This document shows, in pieces, positions 1 to 8,132 of a stretch of DNA of 64,000 nt. The stretch comes from Methylobacterium sp. Leaf99 (GTDB lineage: Bacteria; Pseudomonadota; Alphaproteobacteria; Rhizobiales; Beijerinckiaceae). Each line of letters begins with the position of its first letter. The first letter of the stretch is position 1. The translations under genes were made by a program, and so were the position numbers. Under the pieces are notes generated by a model, which was not told the DNA's origin, made no database searches, and saw only the letters and a program-made list of their open reading frames with translations. The stretch lies in NCBI RefSeq assembly GCF_001422375.1, contig NZ_LMMU01000001.1:990089-1054088 (forward strand), written 5' to 3'.

Positions 1-285
1 GGCCATGCCGCCGCCGATGACGAGCATGTCGACTTTGGCGACGAGATTCTGGAGCAGGTCGATCTTGGTGCCGACGAGGCCGCCGACGAGGGCCGTGCCG
101 AGCCAGAGTTCGACGGGCCGCAGGGTCGGATCGGTTCCGGGCTCCGCGGGCAGGAGGGGAAACAGCAGGAAGACCGGGGCGAGGCCGAGTGCCAGCAGGA
201 GCCCGAGGAGCGGAACGTGCAGCAGGCGCAGGACGCGGCGGCGGACCGGATCGCCGGCGTCGGGCCCCCGCTCAACCGTCCGCAT
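1..285 (-). CDS. Partial ORF: membrane segment joined in frame to a phosphoglycerate-kinase-like stretch (runs off the left edge)
   Basis: The frame is open from ATG at 285 to the window edge (95 codons). Residues about 1-60 are a short arginine-rich head and a long leucine-rich hydrophobic segment that should span the membrane. The last 25 or so residues read TKIDLLQNLVAKVDMLVIGG followed by GMA, which is the conserved core of phosphoglycerate kinase (the stretch after the VGG loop). The preceding RPV and LVGG also fit that family loosely, but the usual AKVS is altered and one residue short. Real PGKs are soluble and have about 200 residues before this point, so this is either a PGK remnant picked up by a membrane-protein gene, a degenerate paralogue, or an assembly join. 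The start overlaps the end of the upstream gene by 14 bases. Only the sequence to the left can settle it. Confidence 0.45.
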   Translation of the reverse strand, partial: MRTVERGPDAGDPVRRRVLRLLHVPLLGLLLALGLAPVFLLFPLLPAEPGTDPTLRPVELWLGTALVGGLVGTKIDLLQNLVAKVDMLVIGGGMA

Positions 286-598
286 CGCGCGCGCCGTCGA
301 GGGCCTTCAGGACGGCGGGGTCGCCCCGGTGGCGCCGTCGCAGGGTCCGCCCGTCCGCCTCGGCGGCGTCGCAGCGCAGACGCTTCACGGCCGCCGCGAT
401 GGCCCGGCCGCGCGCCGCGTCCGTGGCCTCCTCCCCGCCCCAATGGTTGCAGTCCCGCAGCCGCGTCACGTACGCCGTCACGTCGCCCGGCAGAGCGGGC
501 TCGGCCCGGACGGCGAGCGGTCCGAGGAGCGGCGCGGCGAGAAGCGTTGCGAGCGGCCCGGCAAAACCCTTGGCGACCTTGGCGAGAACGGTCCGCAT
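272..598 (-). CDS. Small exported protein of unknown function
   Basis: The product is 108 residues. The N-terminus (about 1-32) is a basic start, a long alanine/leucine core and a likely cleavage site after AVRA, so it should be secreted to the periplasm. The mature part has two cysteines, one in the motif RDCNHWGGEE and one in KRLRCD, which could form a disulfide; the C-terminus is basic. I do not recognise a named family. It overlaps the following minus-strand gene by 14 bases, suggesting co-translation. Confidence 0.6.
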   Translation of the reverse strand: MRTVLAKVAKGFAGPLATLLAAPLLGPLAVRAEPALPGDVTAYVTRLRDCNHWGGEEATDAARGRAIAAAVKRLRCDAAEADGRTLRRRHRGDPAVLKALDGARDADG

Positions 599-652
599 GG
601 CACTCCATCCTGCCTTTCCTCGGGGCTCCCGCGCCGTATACAGGGAACCCGC

Positions 653-1414
653 ATGAGACGCAGCCTTCTCCCCGCCACCCGCTCCGCCGCCCGCTTAGCG
701 CTCCTCGCAGCGTGCCTCCCCGCCCCGTCAGTGGCGGCGGGATGGGAGGCGGCGCGGTTCGAGCCGCCCGCGAAGACCGAGACCGCGACGTCTGGAGAGG
801 GCAAGATGTCGGGAGAGGGCAAGCAGATCACCTGCACCACCTACCGCGATCTCATGGTGCGCGAGAGCGACACCGACACGCCGGACCCCGAGGACGCGAG
901 CCTCGTGCCGCTCGTGAACGGCGCCGCCCCCGCCTGCGCCGCCGCGCCGGGGCCGGGTGCGCGCATCCTGGCGACCGCCGGCCAGCGCTTCCTCGGCCGC
1001 ACGGGCGGGTTCCTCGTCTTCGAGCAAGCGAGCACCAACGGCACCGTCCCGTTCGCGGTGCTCGACGCGGGCACGGGCCGCACCCTGATCCGGGACACGA
1101 CCGCCGAGGCCGGCATCGACACCTTCGCGGTCGCGGACGGGACCCTGCGGCTCGGGTTCCTCCGCGGCGTGCAGGGGGCCTGCTCGATCCCGAAGCACGG
1201 CGCCGGGTGCTGGGCGCGGATCGCCCGCGACGGGCCGCTTCCACCCGCCGTCGCGGCCCTGCCGGCACCCGTGAAGGCCTGCGCCGGGAGCTATCGGGCC
1301 GGAAAGGCCCCGAAGGACACGCCCAGCATCGTCTCGTTTCCCGTACGCCTCACGGGGACCGCCCCGCCCACCGTCGAGGCCGGCGGCCCGGTGCGCTGCG
1401 CCCCGACACCGTGA
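653..1414 (+). CDS. Exported protein of unknown function
   Basis: ATG at 653 is chosen because a signal peptide follows at once (MRRSLL, then an alanine/leucine core and a cleavage-like PSVAAG); the open frame upstream has no coding character. The product is 253 residues. The mature part holds six cysteines and a region that reads like a beta-rich globular domain (for example GGFLVFEQ and FAVADGTLRLGF). No catalytic motif is visible. It is the first of several exported-protein genes on this strand that are closely spaced, so they may be expressed together. Function unknown. Confidence 0.6.
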   Translation: MRRSLLPATRSAARLALLAACLPAPSVAAGWEAARFEPPAKTETATSGEGKMSGEGKQITCTTYRDLMVRESDTDTPDPEDASLVPLVNGAAPACAAAPGPGARILATAGQRFLGRTGGFLVFEQASTNGTVPFAVLDAGTGRTLIRDTTAEAGIDTFAVADGTLRLGFLRGVQGACSIPKHGAGCWARIARDGPLPPAVAALPAPVKACAGSYRAGKAPKDTPSIVSFPVRLTGTAPPTVEAGGPVRCAPTP

Positions 1415-1522
1415 AGGCGATCTCCCCGTGAGGGCGGGTCTCACTTTGACAGCGTGCCCGCCCCGTCATCGAACCGTCACGCCAAGCCCGCATCCGGGGC
1501 CGTCCTACCGAGGAACCACCGC

Positions 1523-2029
1523 ATGATCTCACGCCGCCACGCCCTCGCCGCCGCGCTCGCCCTGTCGGTCCTGTCCGCCCCCTCGGCCATGGCCGAGCCG
1601 ACCATCGGCCTCGCCGAGCGCCGAGCGATCGCGGCCTACCGCCAGGACCGCTACCCCGCGCAGGAAAAGGCGATCCAGGAGGCGGCGGGCTTCGCCGTGC
1701 CGGTGGAGGTGGCGTGGGACGACCTCACGCTCCCGGGCGACGCCAAGTACTATTCCGACCCGGACTATTTCGAGAAGACGATCTTCGAGCCCCTCGCCGC
1801 CGGGCTGAAGGAGGTGGCCAAGGACAAGATGGGCCGCGACGCCCTGGCCGCGAAGCTCAAGACCATCCGCGTCCGCTTCGACGAGAACACCGCGCCCGCC
1901 TCGAACTACGCCAAGCGCCTCACGTTCGACGGCGGGGTCCTCGACGTGAACTGGCGGCCGTTCACCAACGTCGCCGACTCGAAGGACCGGGTCGAGGCCG
2001 TGGTGAAGCTGCTGGAGAAGGGCCTCTGA
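1523..2029 (+). CDS. Exported protein of unknown function
   Basis: ATG at 1523 follows a purine-rich GAGGAA and opens with a clear signal peptide (MISRRHALAAALALSVLS, cleavage near AMAEP). The 168-residue product has no cysteine in the mature part. It carries a charged, mainly helical region (about 55-115) and an aromatic patch LDVNWRPFTNVAD near the C-terminus. I do not recognise the family. The next gene starts two bases after its stop, so the two are almost certainly translated from one message. Confidence 0.6.
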   Translation: MISRRHALAAALALSVLSAPSAMAEPTIGLAERRAIAAYRQDRYPAQEKAIQEAAGFAVPVEVAWDDLTLPGDAKYYSDPDYFEKTIFEPLAAGLKEVAKDKMGRDALAAKLKTIRVRFDENTAPASNYAKRLTFDGGVLDVNWRPFTNVADSKDRVEAVVKLLEKGL

Positions 2030-2031
2030 CG

Positions 2032-2640
2032 GTGCGTGGCACCGCCCTGGGCCTCGCCGCCCTGCTCGCCGCCTGCGGCGCGGCGGCGGCCGAGCCGGCC
2101 GCCCGGTCCGGCACCTACGACAGCCTGACCCTGGCGGTCTCCGGCGATGCGGTGGCGGGGGTCTTCGCCGAGCAGCGGGGGGCGGCCGAAGCCGGGAGCC
2201 CTCAATTCGCCTGCGTGTTCCTCCTGCGCGGCACCCTCGCGGGCGACCGGGCCAAGGTCGAGACGTGGTTTCCCGACGAGCCGGAGCGCATCCCGGGGGA
2301 CCTCGCCTTCACCCCGGACGGCGCCGCCCTGACCCTCGCGGAGGATCACGGCGGGTGTTCGATGACCACGGGCACCATGGTGGGGACCCCCTACGCGCTC
2401 TCGCGGCGTGCGGCGTCGACCCCGGACGGATGGATCGGCGTCGGCCTCGTGACGGCCGAGCGCACGGCCTTCCGGCCGGAACCCGGCCCGGCTCCGGCCC
2501 GGGCGCCCTACCTCGTCCGGCTCGATCCCGTCGCGGTGTTGGAGCGGCGGGACGCCTGGGTGCGCGTGCGCTACCGGGGCGAGAAGGCCCCGGTCATCGG
2601 CTGGCTGCCTGCCGCCGACCTCACCGTGGTGACGCCCTGA
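2032..2640 (+). CDS. Putative lipoprotein with a C-terminal SH3-like segment
   Basis: GTG at 2032, two bases after the preceding stop, is the only start giving a signal sequence (GLAALLAACG), and LAAC fits a lipobox, so lipid anchoring is plausible. The product is 202 residues. The middle contains two cysteines (QFACVFLLR and DHGGCSMTT). The last 40 residues (VAVLERRDAWVRVRYR, then PVIGWLPAADL) resemble a bacterial SH3-type domain of the kind that binds cell-wall peptides. The exact role is unknown; the lipobox and SH3 reading are inference from short motifs. Confidence 0.55.
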   Translation: MRGTALGLAALLAACGAAAAEPAARSGTYDSLTLAVSGDAVAGVFAEQRGAAEAGSPQFACVFLLRGTLAGDRAKVETWFPDEPERIPGDLAFTPDGAALTLAEDHGGCSMTTGTMVGTPYALSRRAASTPDGWIGVGLVTAERTAFRPEPGPAPARAPYLVRLDPVAVLERRDAWVRVRYRGEKAPVIGWLPAADLTVVTP

Positions 2641-2694
2641 CCCCCTCGCCGCCCGAACGGGCCGAAGGCCCGCCCCCGACCCCAGGACGATCCC

Positions 2695-2973
2695 ATGCGC
2701 CGAACGCTGTCCCACACCCTCGTCCCGCTGATCCTCGTGGCCGGCCCGGCCGTCGCCCAGGCCCCCGCCGTGCCGCCGCGCCCGGCCACGACCTGGGTGC
2801 CGGTTGAGGAGCCCATGAGCGCGCTCCTCAACGGCGGCCACCGCATCGTCTCCGCCTCCGGTCCGAGCTTCACCCTCGAGCGGGGCGGCAAGTACGTGGT
2901 CTGCGAGGTGCGGCCGGCGGGCGGGATGCGCGGGGCTGCCGAGACCACCTCGACCTGCCACCGCGTGAACTGA
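2695..2973 (+). CDS. Small exported protein
   Basis: The product is 92 residues: a signal peptide (about 1-22, ending AVAQAP), a proline-rich linker and a short globular end with two cysteines (YVVCEV and STCHRVN) that could pair. It sits 54 bases after the lipoprotein gene and 10 bases before the HD-family gene, in the same direction, so it is probably part of the same message. Function unknown. Confidence 0.55.
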   Translation: MRRTLSHTLVPLILVAGPAVAQAPAVPPRPATTWVPVEEPMSALLNGGHRIVSASGPSFTLERGGKYVVCEVRPAGGMRGAAETTSTCHRVN

Positions 2974-2983
2974 GGCCGGCAGG

Positions 2984-3688
2984 ATGGAAGCCACGGACGC
3001 GTCCCTTCGCGCGCGGTTCGACGCCCTGTGGGCGCGGACCGTCGGCACGCCCGGCGCGGCGGCGTGGCGGGCCCTCGATGCGGGCTACGGCGCGGCGGAC
3101 CGGCACTATCACGGCTGGCCCCACGTCGCGGCGCTGCTCGCGGGGCACGATTCCGCGCGGGCGCATCCCGATTTCGCGGGCGTCGACGGCGACGCCGTCG
3201 ACCTCGCCATCGCCTTCCACGACGCCGTCTACGACACCGCCCGCGCCGACAACGAGGCCCGCAGCGCCGACCTTCTGGGTGCCGAGGCGGGGCCGGCGTC
3301 CGAGGATGCGCGCGTCCGGGCCGCGATCGCGATGATCCACGCGACGGCGGCGCACGGCCCGAGCGCGGACCCGGCGACACGGCTCCTCCTCGACCTCGAT
3401 CTCGCCGTGCTCGGTGCGCCGCGCGCCGTCTACGCGGCCTACGCGGCGGCGATCCGCCGGGAATACGCCGCCGTTCCCGAGGCGGCGTGGCGGCTCGGGC
3501 GCGCCCAGGTCCTCGACCGCTTCCTCGCCCGGCCGCGCCTCTACCAGACCGACCTCTTCCACGACCGCTTGGAGGCCGCCGCCCGCGCCAACCTCGCGGC
3601 GGAAGCGGCCGGGCTCCGCGCCGGGCCCACAGAACAGGCGGACCTACGGAATAGGCGGACTCACGGAATAGGCAGACTCACGGAATAG
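2984..3688 (+). CDS. HD-superfamily metal-dependent phosphohydrolase, predicted
   Basis: The 234-residue product looks like the COG4339 group of HD-domain proteins. Metal-binding motifs are in order: YHGWPHV (first His), AFHDAVYD (the HD pair), MIHATAAHG (two further His) and DLDLAVLG (final Asp). The family is predicted to cleave phosphate esters or nucleotides, but the substrate is not known. The protein should be cytoplasmic, as no signal peptide is seen. The last ~18 residues are translated from a 17-bp tandem repeat (3637-3687) and are unlikely to belong to the fold; the original stop may have been earlier. Confidence 0.75.
   Translation: MEATDASLRARFDALWARTVGTPGAAAWRALDAGYGAADRHYHGWPHVAALLAGHDSARAHPDFAGVDGDAVDLAIAFHDAVYDTARADNEARSADLLGAEAGPASEDARVRAAIAMIHATAAHGPSADPATRLLLDLDLAVLGAPRAVYAAYAAAIRREYAAVPEAAWRLGRAQVLDRFLARPRLYQTDLFHDRLEAAARANLAAEAAGLRAGPTEQADLRNRRTHGIGRLTE
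3637..3687 (+). repeat. 17-bp tandem repeat, three copies
   Basis: Three copies of GGCGGACTCACGGAATA or close variants lie head to tail at 3637-3653, 3654-3670 and 3671-3687. Because 17 is not a multiple of three, each copy shifts the frame by two, and all three forward frames end at a TAG in or just after the array. The array forms the C-terminus of the HD protein and abuts the ribosome-binding region (AGGAACG) of the next gene. Confidence 0.85.
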
Positions 3689-3699
3689 GAACGTCCCGC

Positions 3700-4419
3700 A
3701 TGCGTCCCTCGCGTCGCGTCGCGCGCCTCGTCGCGCTCCTCGGCCTGCCCCTCGTGCTCGCGGCCTTCGCGGCGGAGGGCCGGTTCGGCATCACGCGGTA
3801 CCGCCTCGCCGGGACCGCGTACGCCGTGCCGCACACCTACGAGTTTTCCCGAAATTTCCGCCTGCCCTGGCTCGACGCGCTCCCGGGGCTCGGCCGGGAA
3901 CCGGCGGATTCGCTCTGGCTGATGCTGCCCGCCGCCGAGGTCGCGGCGGGCCTCCCCGGCTACAGCCCCCTCAGCCACGGCCATGCCGGCCCGTTCGCCG
4001 CCGACCTCGTGGTCCACGTCGTCGGCGACCCGGACGGGCGCCGCTTCGCACCCCTCCACGCCCGGCAATGGGGCATTTTCGATGCGCGGCTCGCCGAGGG
4101 CGCGCCGTGGCGGCCCGACCCGTCCGGCGGCGAGCGCCTCGTCCATTCCGAGGGCGTCGACCATCGGCGCTTCTACCGCCTCCCGTCCCGGCACGCGGCG
4201 CGGCCGGCCGACTAGGCCCCGCCCGGCTGCCTCGCCTCGGACACTTCGGACAAGCGCGAGGTCTCCACCTGCACCTACCTCGTCCACCGCGACGGCCTCA
4301 CCTACGATTTCTCCCTGCGCCCGGAGAATCTCGCCGTGGCCGACCGCGTGCCGGCCTACGTCCTGGCGCGCCTCGCGGCCTGGAAGCGTCCGGCACCGGC
4401 CCGGGAGAGAGTTCCCTGA
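3700..4419 (+). pseudogene. Exported/membrane-anchored protein interrupted by an in-frame TAG
   Basis: The frame from ATG 3700 gives 171 residues, stops at TAG 4213-4215, and then continues in the same frame for 67 sense codons to TGA 4417-4419. The downstream part (CLASDTSDKREVSTCTYLVH, then DGLTYDFSLRPENLAV) keeps normal codon use and clearly reads as protein, so a single nonsense change split a gene of about 239 residues. The N-terminus has a hydrophobic signal/anchor (about 8-26) and the body reads as a secreted globular protein. Family unknown. Either the gene is dead, a 171-residue truncated form is made, or the base is a sequencing error; TAG is used as a normal stop elsewhere in the window. 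Confidence 0.7.
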
Positions 4420-4472
4420 TCCGCCGCTACCCGGCCTACTGGCAGCGGCTGCGTAAGGACCGTCCCTCGAAC

Positions 4473-4829
4473 GTGGCGGCCGGGCTCGCCGTCGTGGTGG
4501 GCCTCGCCGCCACCGTCTCGGTCACCGCCTGCCTCGTGCCGGGACCGCACGGCGCCGCCCGTGCCCAGCCGCTCTACTGGCTGTCGATGCTGCCCCTGGT
4601 CTGGTGGGCGAACGGCCTGGTGCGGTTCGAGCCGCGCGCGGTGCGGTGCTGGCGGGCCGCCCTGTCCCTGGCCTGCCTCGGCGCCGGTGCGGGCCTCGCG
4701 GCGGCCCTATGGCGGGCGGAGGATTGGACGCTGCCCGCCCTCGGCTGCGCCGTCACCCTCGCGAGCGCGTGTGCGAGCCTCGCGGTCCACCGCGACAGCC
4801 TGGTCGCGCGCGAGGGGCCGGCGCGCTGA
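4473..4829 (+). CDS. Small membrane protein, about four transmembrane segments
   Basis: Hydrophobic segments are visible near GLAVVVGLAATVSVTACLV, LSMLPLVWWANGLV, LSLACLGAGAGLAAAL and GCAVTLASACASLAV. The frame is open further upstream with good coding character (IRRYPAYWQRLRKDRPS), but it lacks ATG/GTG/TTG there; a CTG at 4416 overlapping the preceding TGA would be the natural coupled start, otherwise GTG at 4473 is the first standard one. With GTG the product is 118 residues. No family recognised. Confidence 0.55.
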   Translation: MAAGLAVVVGLAATVSVTACLVPGPHGAARAQPLYWLSMLPLVWWANGLVRFEPRAVRCWRAALSLACLGAGAGLAAALWRAEDWTLPALGCAVTLASACASLAVHRDSLVAREGPAR

Positions 4830-4843
4830 GCGCCACGGACCCG

Positions 4844-5242
4844 TCAGCGCCGGCGGATCGGCCGCAGGGGGCCGTGGAAGAAGCCGGGCTCCATCCCGAT
4901 CGCAGCGGCGCGCTCACCGATCACGGCGAGGCCGCCCAGCAGCCCGGCGACAGGGGAATCGAGCAGGCCCGGATGGTTGAGGGCCTCGCCGATCTGGCGG
5001 CCCTCCCACCAGAATTCCGCGAAGAGCAGGGCGAGGAGGCCGAGCAGCCCCCAGGTCACCAAGCCCTGCCCGAGGAAGTAGACGCCGTAGGGCGGCGACA
5101 GGATCGTGCTGAGTTTGGCCAGACCGATCACCCCGGCAAAGCCCAGGACGAGGATCAGGAGCAGGCGGACCAGCAGGCGCCGATACAGGCGCAGGGCCAA
5201 GTCGAGTTCCTCGACGGAGGAGTGGTCGAGCTTCAGGGACAT
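4844..5242 (-). CDS. Membrane protein of unknown function
   Basis: The 132-residue product begins with an acidic/charged helix (about 1-25) and has two or three transmembrane segments (RLLLILVLGFAGVIGL; GLVTWGLLGLLALLFAEF; a weaker one near VAGLLGGLAVIG). The gene is convergent with the plus-strand gene ending at 4829, 14 bases away. No named domain is recognised. Confidence 0.55.
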   Translation of the reverse strand: MSLKLDHSSVEELDLALRLYRRLLVRLLLILVLGFAGVIGLAKLSTILSPPYGVYFLGQGLVTWGLLGLLALLFAEFWWEGRQIGEALNHPGLLDSPVAGLLGGLAVIGERAAAIGMEPGFFHGPLRPIRRR

Positions 5243-5368
5243 CCAGGTTCCTCACATGCGGTTCTTCCGCCTGATACGGTCCGGGAGGTGTGGCTGACGG
5301 GCGGCCGCTCCGCAACCTGCACCGGGGCGGGTGACATCCCGGGGCCGGACGCCCATGCTCGTTCGCCG

Positions 5369-5653
5369 ATGCGAGGAGCCCGAACCGTGCTGGCTATCCT
5401 AGACCGCCTGTTCTCCCGATCCGCCAGGCCTGCCCCCGCGACGGGCCGCCTCACGCCCGAGCAGGCGGCGGCGATCGCGGCGCGCGCCGCGGCGGGAACG
5501 GGCACCGCCACCACCGGCACGGCCGTGCCGACCCGGACGGACACCGGCCTCGTCTGGGATGTCTGCGAGGTCGCCTACGGCAGCGGCTGGCGCGTGTTCG
5601 TGGACGACGCCACGGGCGCGCCCGGCCCGCTCGGGCGCTGGGGCCTCAGGTGA
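5369..5653 (+). CDS. Small hypothetical protein
   Basis: From ATG 5369 the product is 94 residues (a GTG at 5387 would give 88). It has an alanine/threonine-rich middle and an aromatic C-terminal motif (WDVCEVAYGSGWRVFVDD). Its TGA overlaps the next start (GTGA at 5650), so translation is probably coupled to the following exported protein. No family recognised. Confidence 0.5.
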   Translation: MRGARTVLAILDRLFSRSARPAPATGRLTPEQAAAIAARAAAGTGTATTGTAVPTRTDTGLVWDVCEVAYGSGWRVFVDDATGAPGPLGRWGLR

Positions 5654-6243
5654 GCCCGAGGGCACGGGGAAGAGCGCTCGGTGCGCTCGCCCTCCTGGGG
5701 CTTGCGGCCGGCTTCGCGCCGCAGGCCGTGCAGGCGCGCGACGGGGGCGCCTACCCGCTGGCCTGCCGTGACGTCCACGCGGATTTCGCCCGCACGGAGC
5801 ACTGCGCCCGCCGCGCGGGGGACTTCGTCCGCATCGATCCCGCCCGCCTCGCGCGCATGCCGTTCCGGGGCGGGGTGACGGAGATCGTCGTCGATGGAAT
5901 CGGCGCGCTCTGGGCGCGCCGCGACGGGCTGGCGCTGGCGGTGTTCCCCCTCGACAACGGGCCGGACCCCTTCGCGCAGGGGTTGGTGCGCGCGCGTCAC
6001 GCCGGCAAGGTCGCGTTCCACGACCGGCGCCTGCGCCGGGTCCTGGCCACGGATTTCGACTGGTCGTTCCCGTTCAACGCCCGCGGCGAGGCCCTGGTTT
6101 GCCAGGGCTGCCGCTCGGACGGGCGCCAGCCATCCGCCATGATCGGGGGCCGATGGGGGTTGATCGACCGGCGCGGCCGGCTGACGAGGCCGTTGGCGGA
6201 AGGCCGAGGCGCCGCCCGGCGCTACTTCGACTGGCCCCGATGA
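5650..6243 (+). CDS. Exported protein with a WG-type repeat
   Basis: GTG at 5650 overlaps the upstream stop and is followed by a signal peptide (GALALLGLAAGFAPQAVQA). The 197-residue product has paired cysteines (LACRDV, EHCARR, and VCQGCRSD). Near the end GGRWGLIDRRGRL fits a WG repeat, a short beta unit found in bacterial surface and periplasmic proteins. A single repeat is visible. Function unknown; export and the repeat are the supported parts. Confidence 0.55.
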   Translation: MSPRARGRALGALALLGLAAGFAPQAVQARDGGAYPLACRDVHADFARTEHCARRAGDFVRIDPARLARMPFRGGVTEIVVDGIGALWARRDGLALAVFPLDNGPDPFAQGLVRARHAGKVAFHDRRLRRVLATDFDWSFPFNARGEALVCQGCRSDGRQPSAMIGGRWGLIDRRGRLTRPLAEGRGAARRYFDWPR

Positions 6244-6448
6244 GGAGCGGACGACGCGATCGCGATCCCGCGCAAAGGTTCAGCGACCGCTCTCCGTCCG
6301 TCCTCATTAAGAGACGCCGATGCTACCCGTGGAACGCACGCTCCTTGACATCGGCCTGCTCGTCTCCCCGCAGACTTGCGGAGGCGTAAGGACGAGCATT
6401 TACATTGAAGGAGACATCAGTCCTGTCTTCAGCGATCTTCAGCTGACC
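6244..6448. other. Intergenic region without a supported gene
   Basis: This 205-base stretch lies between convergent genes. Short open frames exist but none has a ribosome-binding site or coding-like composition. It includes the short purine-rich GAAGGAGACATCAG; I see no clear terminator hairpin. Confidence 0.5.
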
Positions 6449-7735
6449 TCAGCCTGGACGCACCCGACTCTCATTCTTATGGCAAGATTCTAGATCGCGT
6501 ACCGAGCGGTTGTAGGTCTCGTTGAAGCGTTGCGCCGGTTGGCTCGGATCACTCTTGGCGCGAATGTCCCGGGCGACGTCCCGGCCATGCCCAATTACGC
6601 TTGCGACCGTGTCGGTGTAGCCGGTGCAGGATGAGTTCGCCTTCGGACTCATGCCGTCGAGGACCGTGCCGAGGTGGCGGTTGGCGTTCGAGACCTCGCC
6701 GAGTGCGGCCAGGAAGGGAGCGACATCCGCCTTCGGTCCCAGTGCCTCGAACCGCCGGACCGCGCGGCGCAGGGTGAGGCTGGTGGACAGGAGGCGCCGT
6801 GCCGGCGCATCCTCCGGCAGGGCCGCCAGGCGGCGCTCATCCCGGGCGATCTCGCGCTCGAACAGGGCCGTGCCATAGGCGTCCATCGCCTTGGCGGCCG
6901 CCTCGACGCGGGGGACGAGGATCGCGTGCTGCTCGCGAGCGAACTTGAAGCCATCTTCTTTGAACTCGCGCGTGGTCTGATAGCGCGTGAGCGCCTTCAG
7001 GGTGGGATTCACCTCGCGCAGCGCCGTCAGCAGCCGGGCGGCTTGAGCATCGACCTCCGGGACGACGCCCGGTAAGGCGACGGCCTTCTCCAACTCGTCG
7101 ATGACCCCATCGAAATCCACGATGCCGAAGTGGTACCAGGCGTTGGCACCGAGCTTCGTCCCAAGCTTGAGCACCCGCTCGTTGTCGCGCCGGTAGTCGG
7201 CCAACTGCTGCTCCAGGGGATGAGACCGGACCAAGTGGTTTTGGGCCTCGGTGTAGGCATTGGCCTTTGCCACCGCCTGAGCCTCGGGCGTCTGCGCCGG
7301 CGCCGGGCGGGCGGTCGCCCGAGCCGAGCCCGGCGGTGGCGGCGGGCTCTGCAAGAGGGCCTGGGAGGCCACGGGTGCGGCGGGAAAATCGCATTTGAAT
7401 GCGTCGACCAAGCTTTTGCGCACGGCCTCATGGGCCTGGGCGCACTGATAGGCCACGGTCGGACGCGCCGCCTCGTTGCGCAGGACCGAGTCGCGGAAGC
7501 TCTCGCGCATCGTGTTGATGCCCTGGCGGATGCCGGGGCGAGCGGCTTCCGGTACGCCGGGGCTGGCCGCGCATTGGGCATAGGCTTCCAGGAAGGCGTC
7601 GCAGCTCTCGACGCCCACCGGTGTCACCGGCGTGACCGCCACCACGGGTGTGGCCGAGATCCCCCACAGGAGGGCCAGCGCACAGGCCGAACGGTGAGAC
7701 ATGCCGAGCTTTCTCGTGGAGGCTGTGCTGCGCAT
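6449..7735 (-). CDS. Exported DUF3829-like protein
   Basis: The 428-residue product has a signal peptide (GMSHRSACALALLWGISA), a small cysteine-bearing domain (about 40-115), a proline-rich linker (LQSPPPPPGSA) and a long helical region. The helical part starts with KANAYTEAQNHLVRSHPLEQ, which resembles the N-terminal repeat of the DUF3829 family (E. coli YiiG type, extracytoplasmic, function unknown). Four or more cysteines near both ends may pair. Assignment is by motif resemblance only. ATG at 7735 is used; ATG at 7702 (MSHRS) is an equally good start. Confidence 0.55.
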   Translation of the reverse strand: MRSTASTRKLGMSHRSACALALLWGISATPVVAVTPVTPVGVESCDAFLEAYAQCAASPGVPEAARPGIRQGINTMRESFRDSVLRNEAARPTVAYQCAQAHEAVRKSLVDAFKCDFPAAPVASQALLQSPPPPPGSARATARPAPAQTPEAQAVAKANAYTEAQNHLVRSHPLEQQLADYRRDNERVLKLGTKLGANAWYHFGIVDFDGVIDELEKAVALPGVVPEVDAQAARLLTALREVNPTLKALTRYQTTREFKEDGFKFAREQHAILVPRVEAAAKAMDAYGTALFEREIARDERRLAALPEDAPARRLLSTSLTLRRAVRRFEALGPKADVAPFLAALGEVSNANRHLGTVLDGMSPKANSSCTGYTDTVASVIGHGRDVARDIRAKSDPSQPAQRFNETYNRSVRDLESCHKNESRVRPG

Positions 7736-8132
7736 TCTGGTCCTCGAAGTTGAAGCGCTTGGTCATGGAACGACGACGCTAGGGATTGCGGATGGCGACA
7801 TGGACCTCGTTGCATCGATCAAGTCGGGATTGTAGCCGAGGAGATGGTCCGAACCCTCCTCGGCGATGCCTTTCCTCATAATTACGTGGGCCTGGCTGGT
7901 CTCCGCCGGGGTTCTTCATCCCGGGGTAGATCGGCAATGCTGGATGACCGCTTTGTCGATCTGCCGCCAATCAGCGGACAGACCGCAATCCACCTGGGGC
8001 GGAAAGGCTGGGTTGGTTCGAGAACGCCTATATCTGGGACGGCATCATGTCGGGGTAAACGACTGCTTCAGGTGCGCTGCATTCTTGGAGCCTGCATGGC
8101 CCCCTCAACGTTGCCGCCGAGGAGGCCGGCTT
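7736..8132. other. Intergenic region, nothing supported
   Basis: About 400 bases between two minus-strand genes. Open frames here are short and have no start with a ribosome-binding site. No tRNA, hairpin terminator or integrase-type attachment repeat could be recognised, although the adjacent recombinase makes an attachment site possible. Confidence 0.4.

Noticed and set aside
4604..5368. Long plus-strand open frame leading into the 5369 gene
   Set aside because: It overlaps the membrane-protein gene on the other strand and has no coding-like composition before ATG 5369; the open frame is an effect of high GC.
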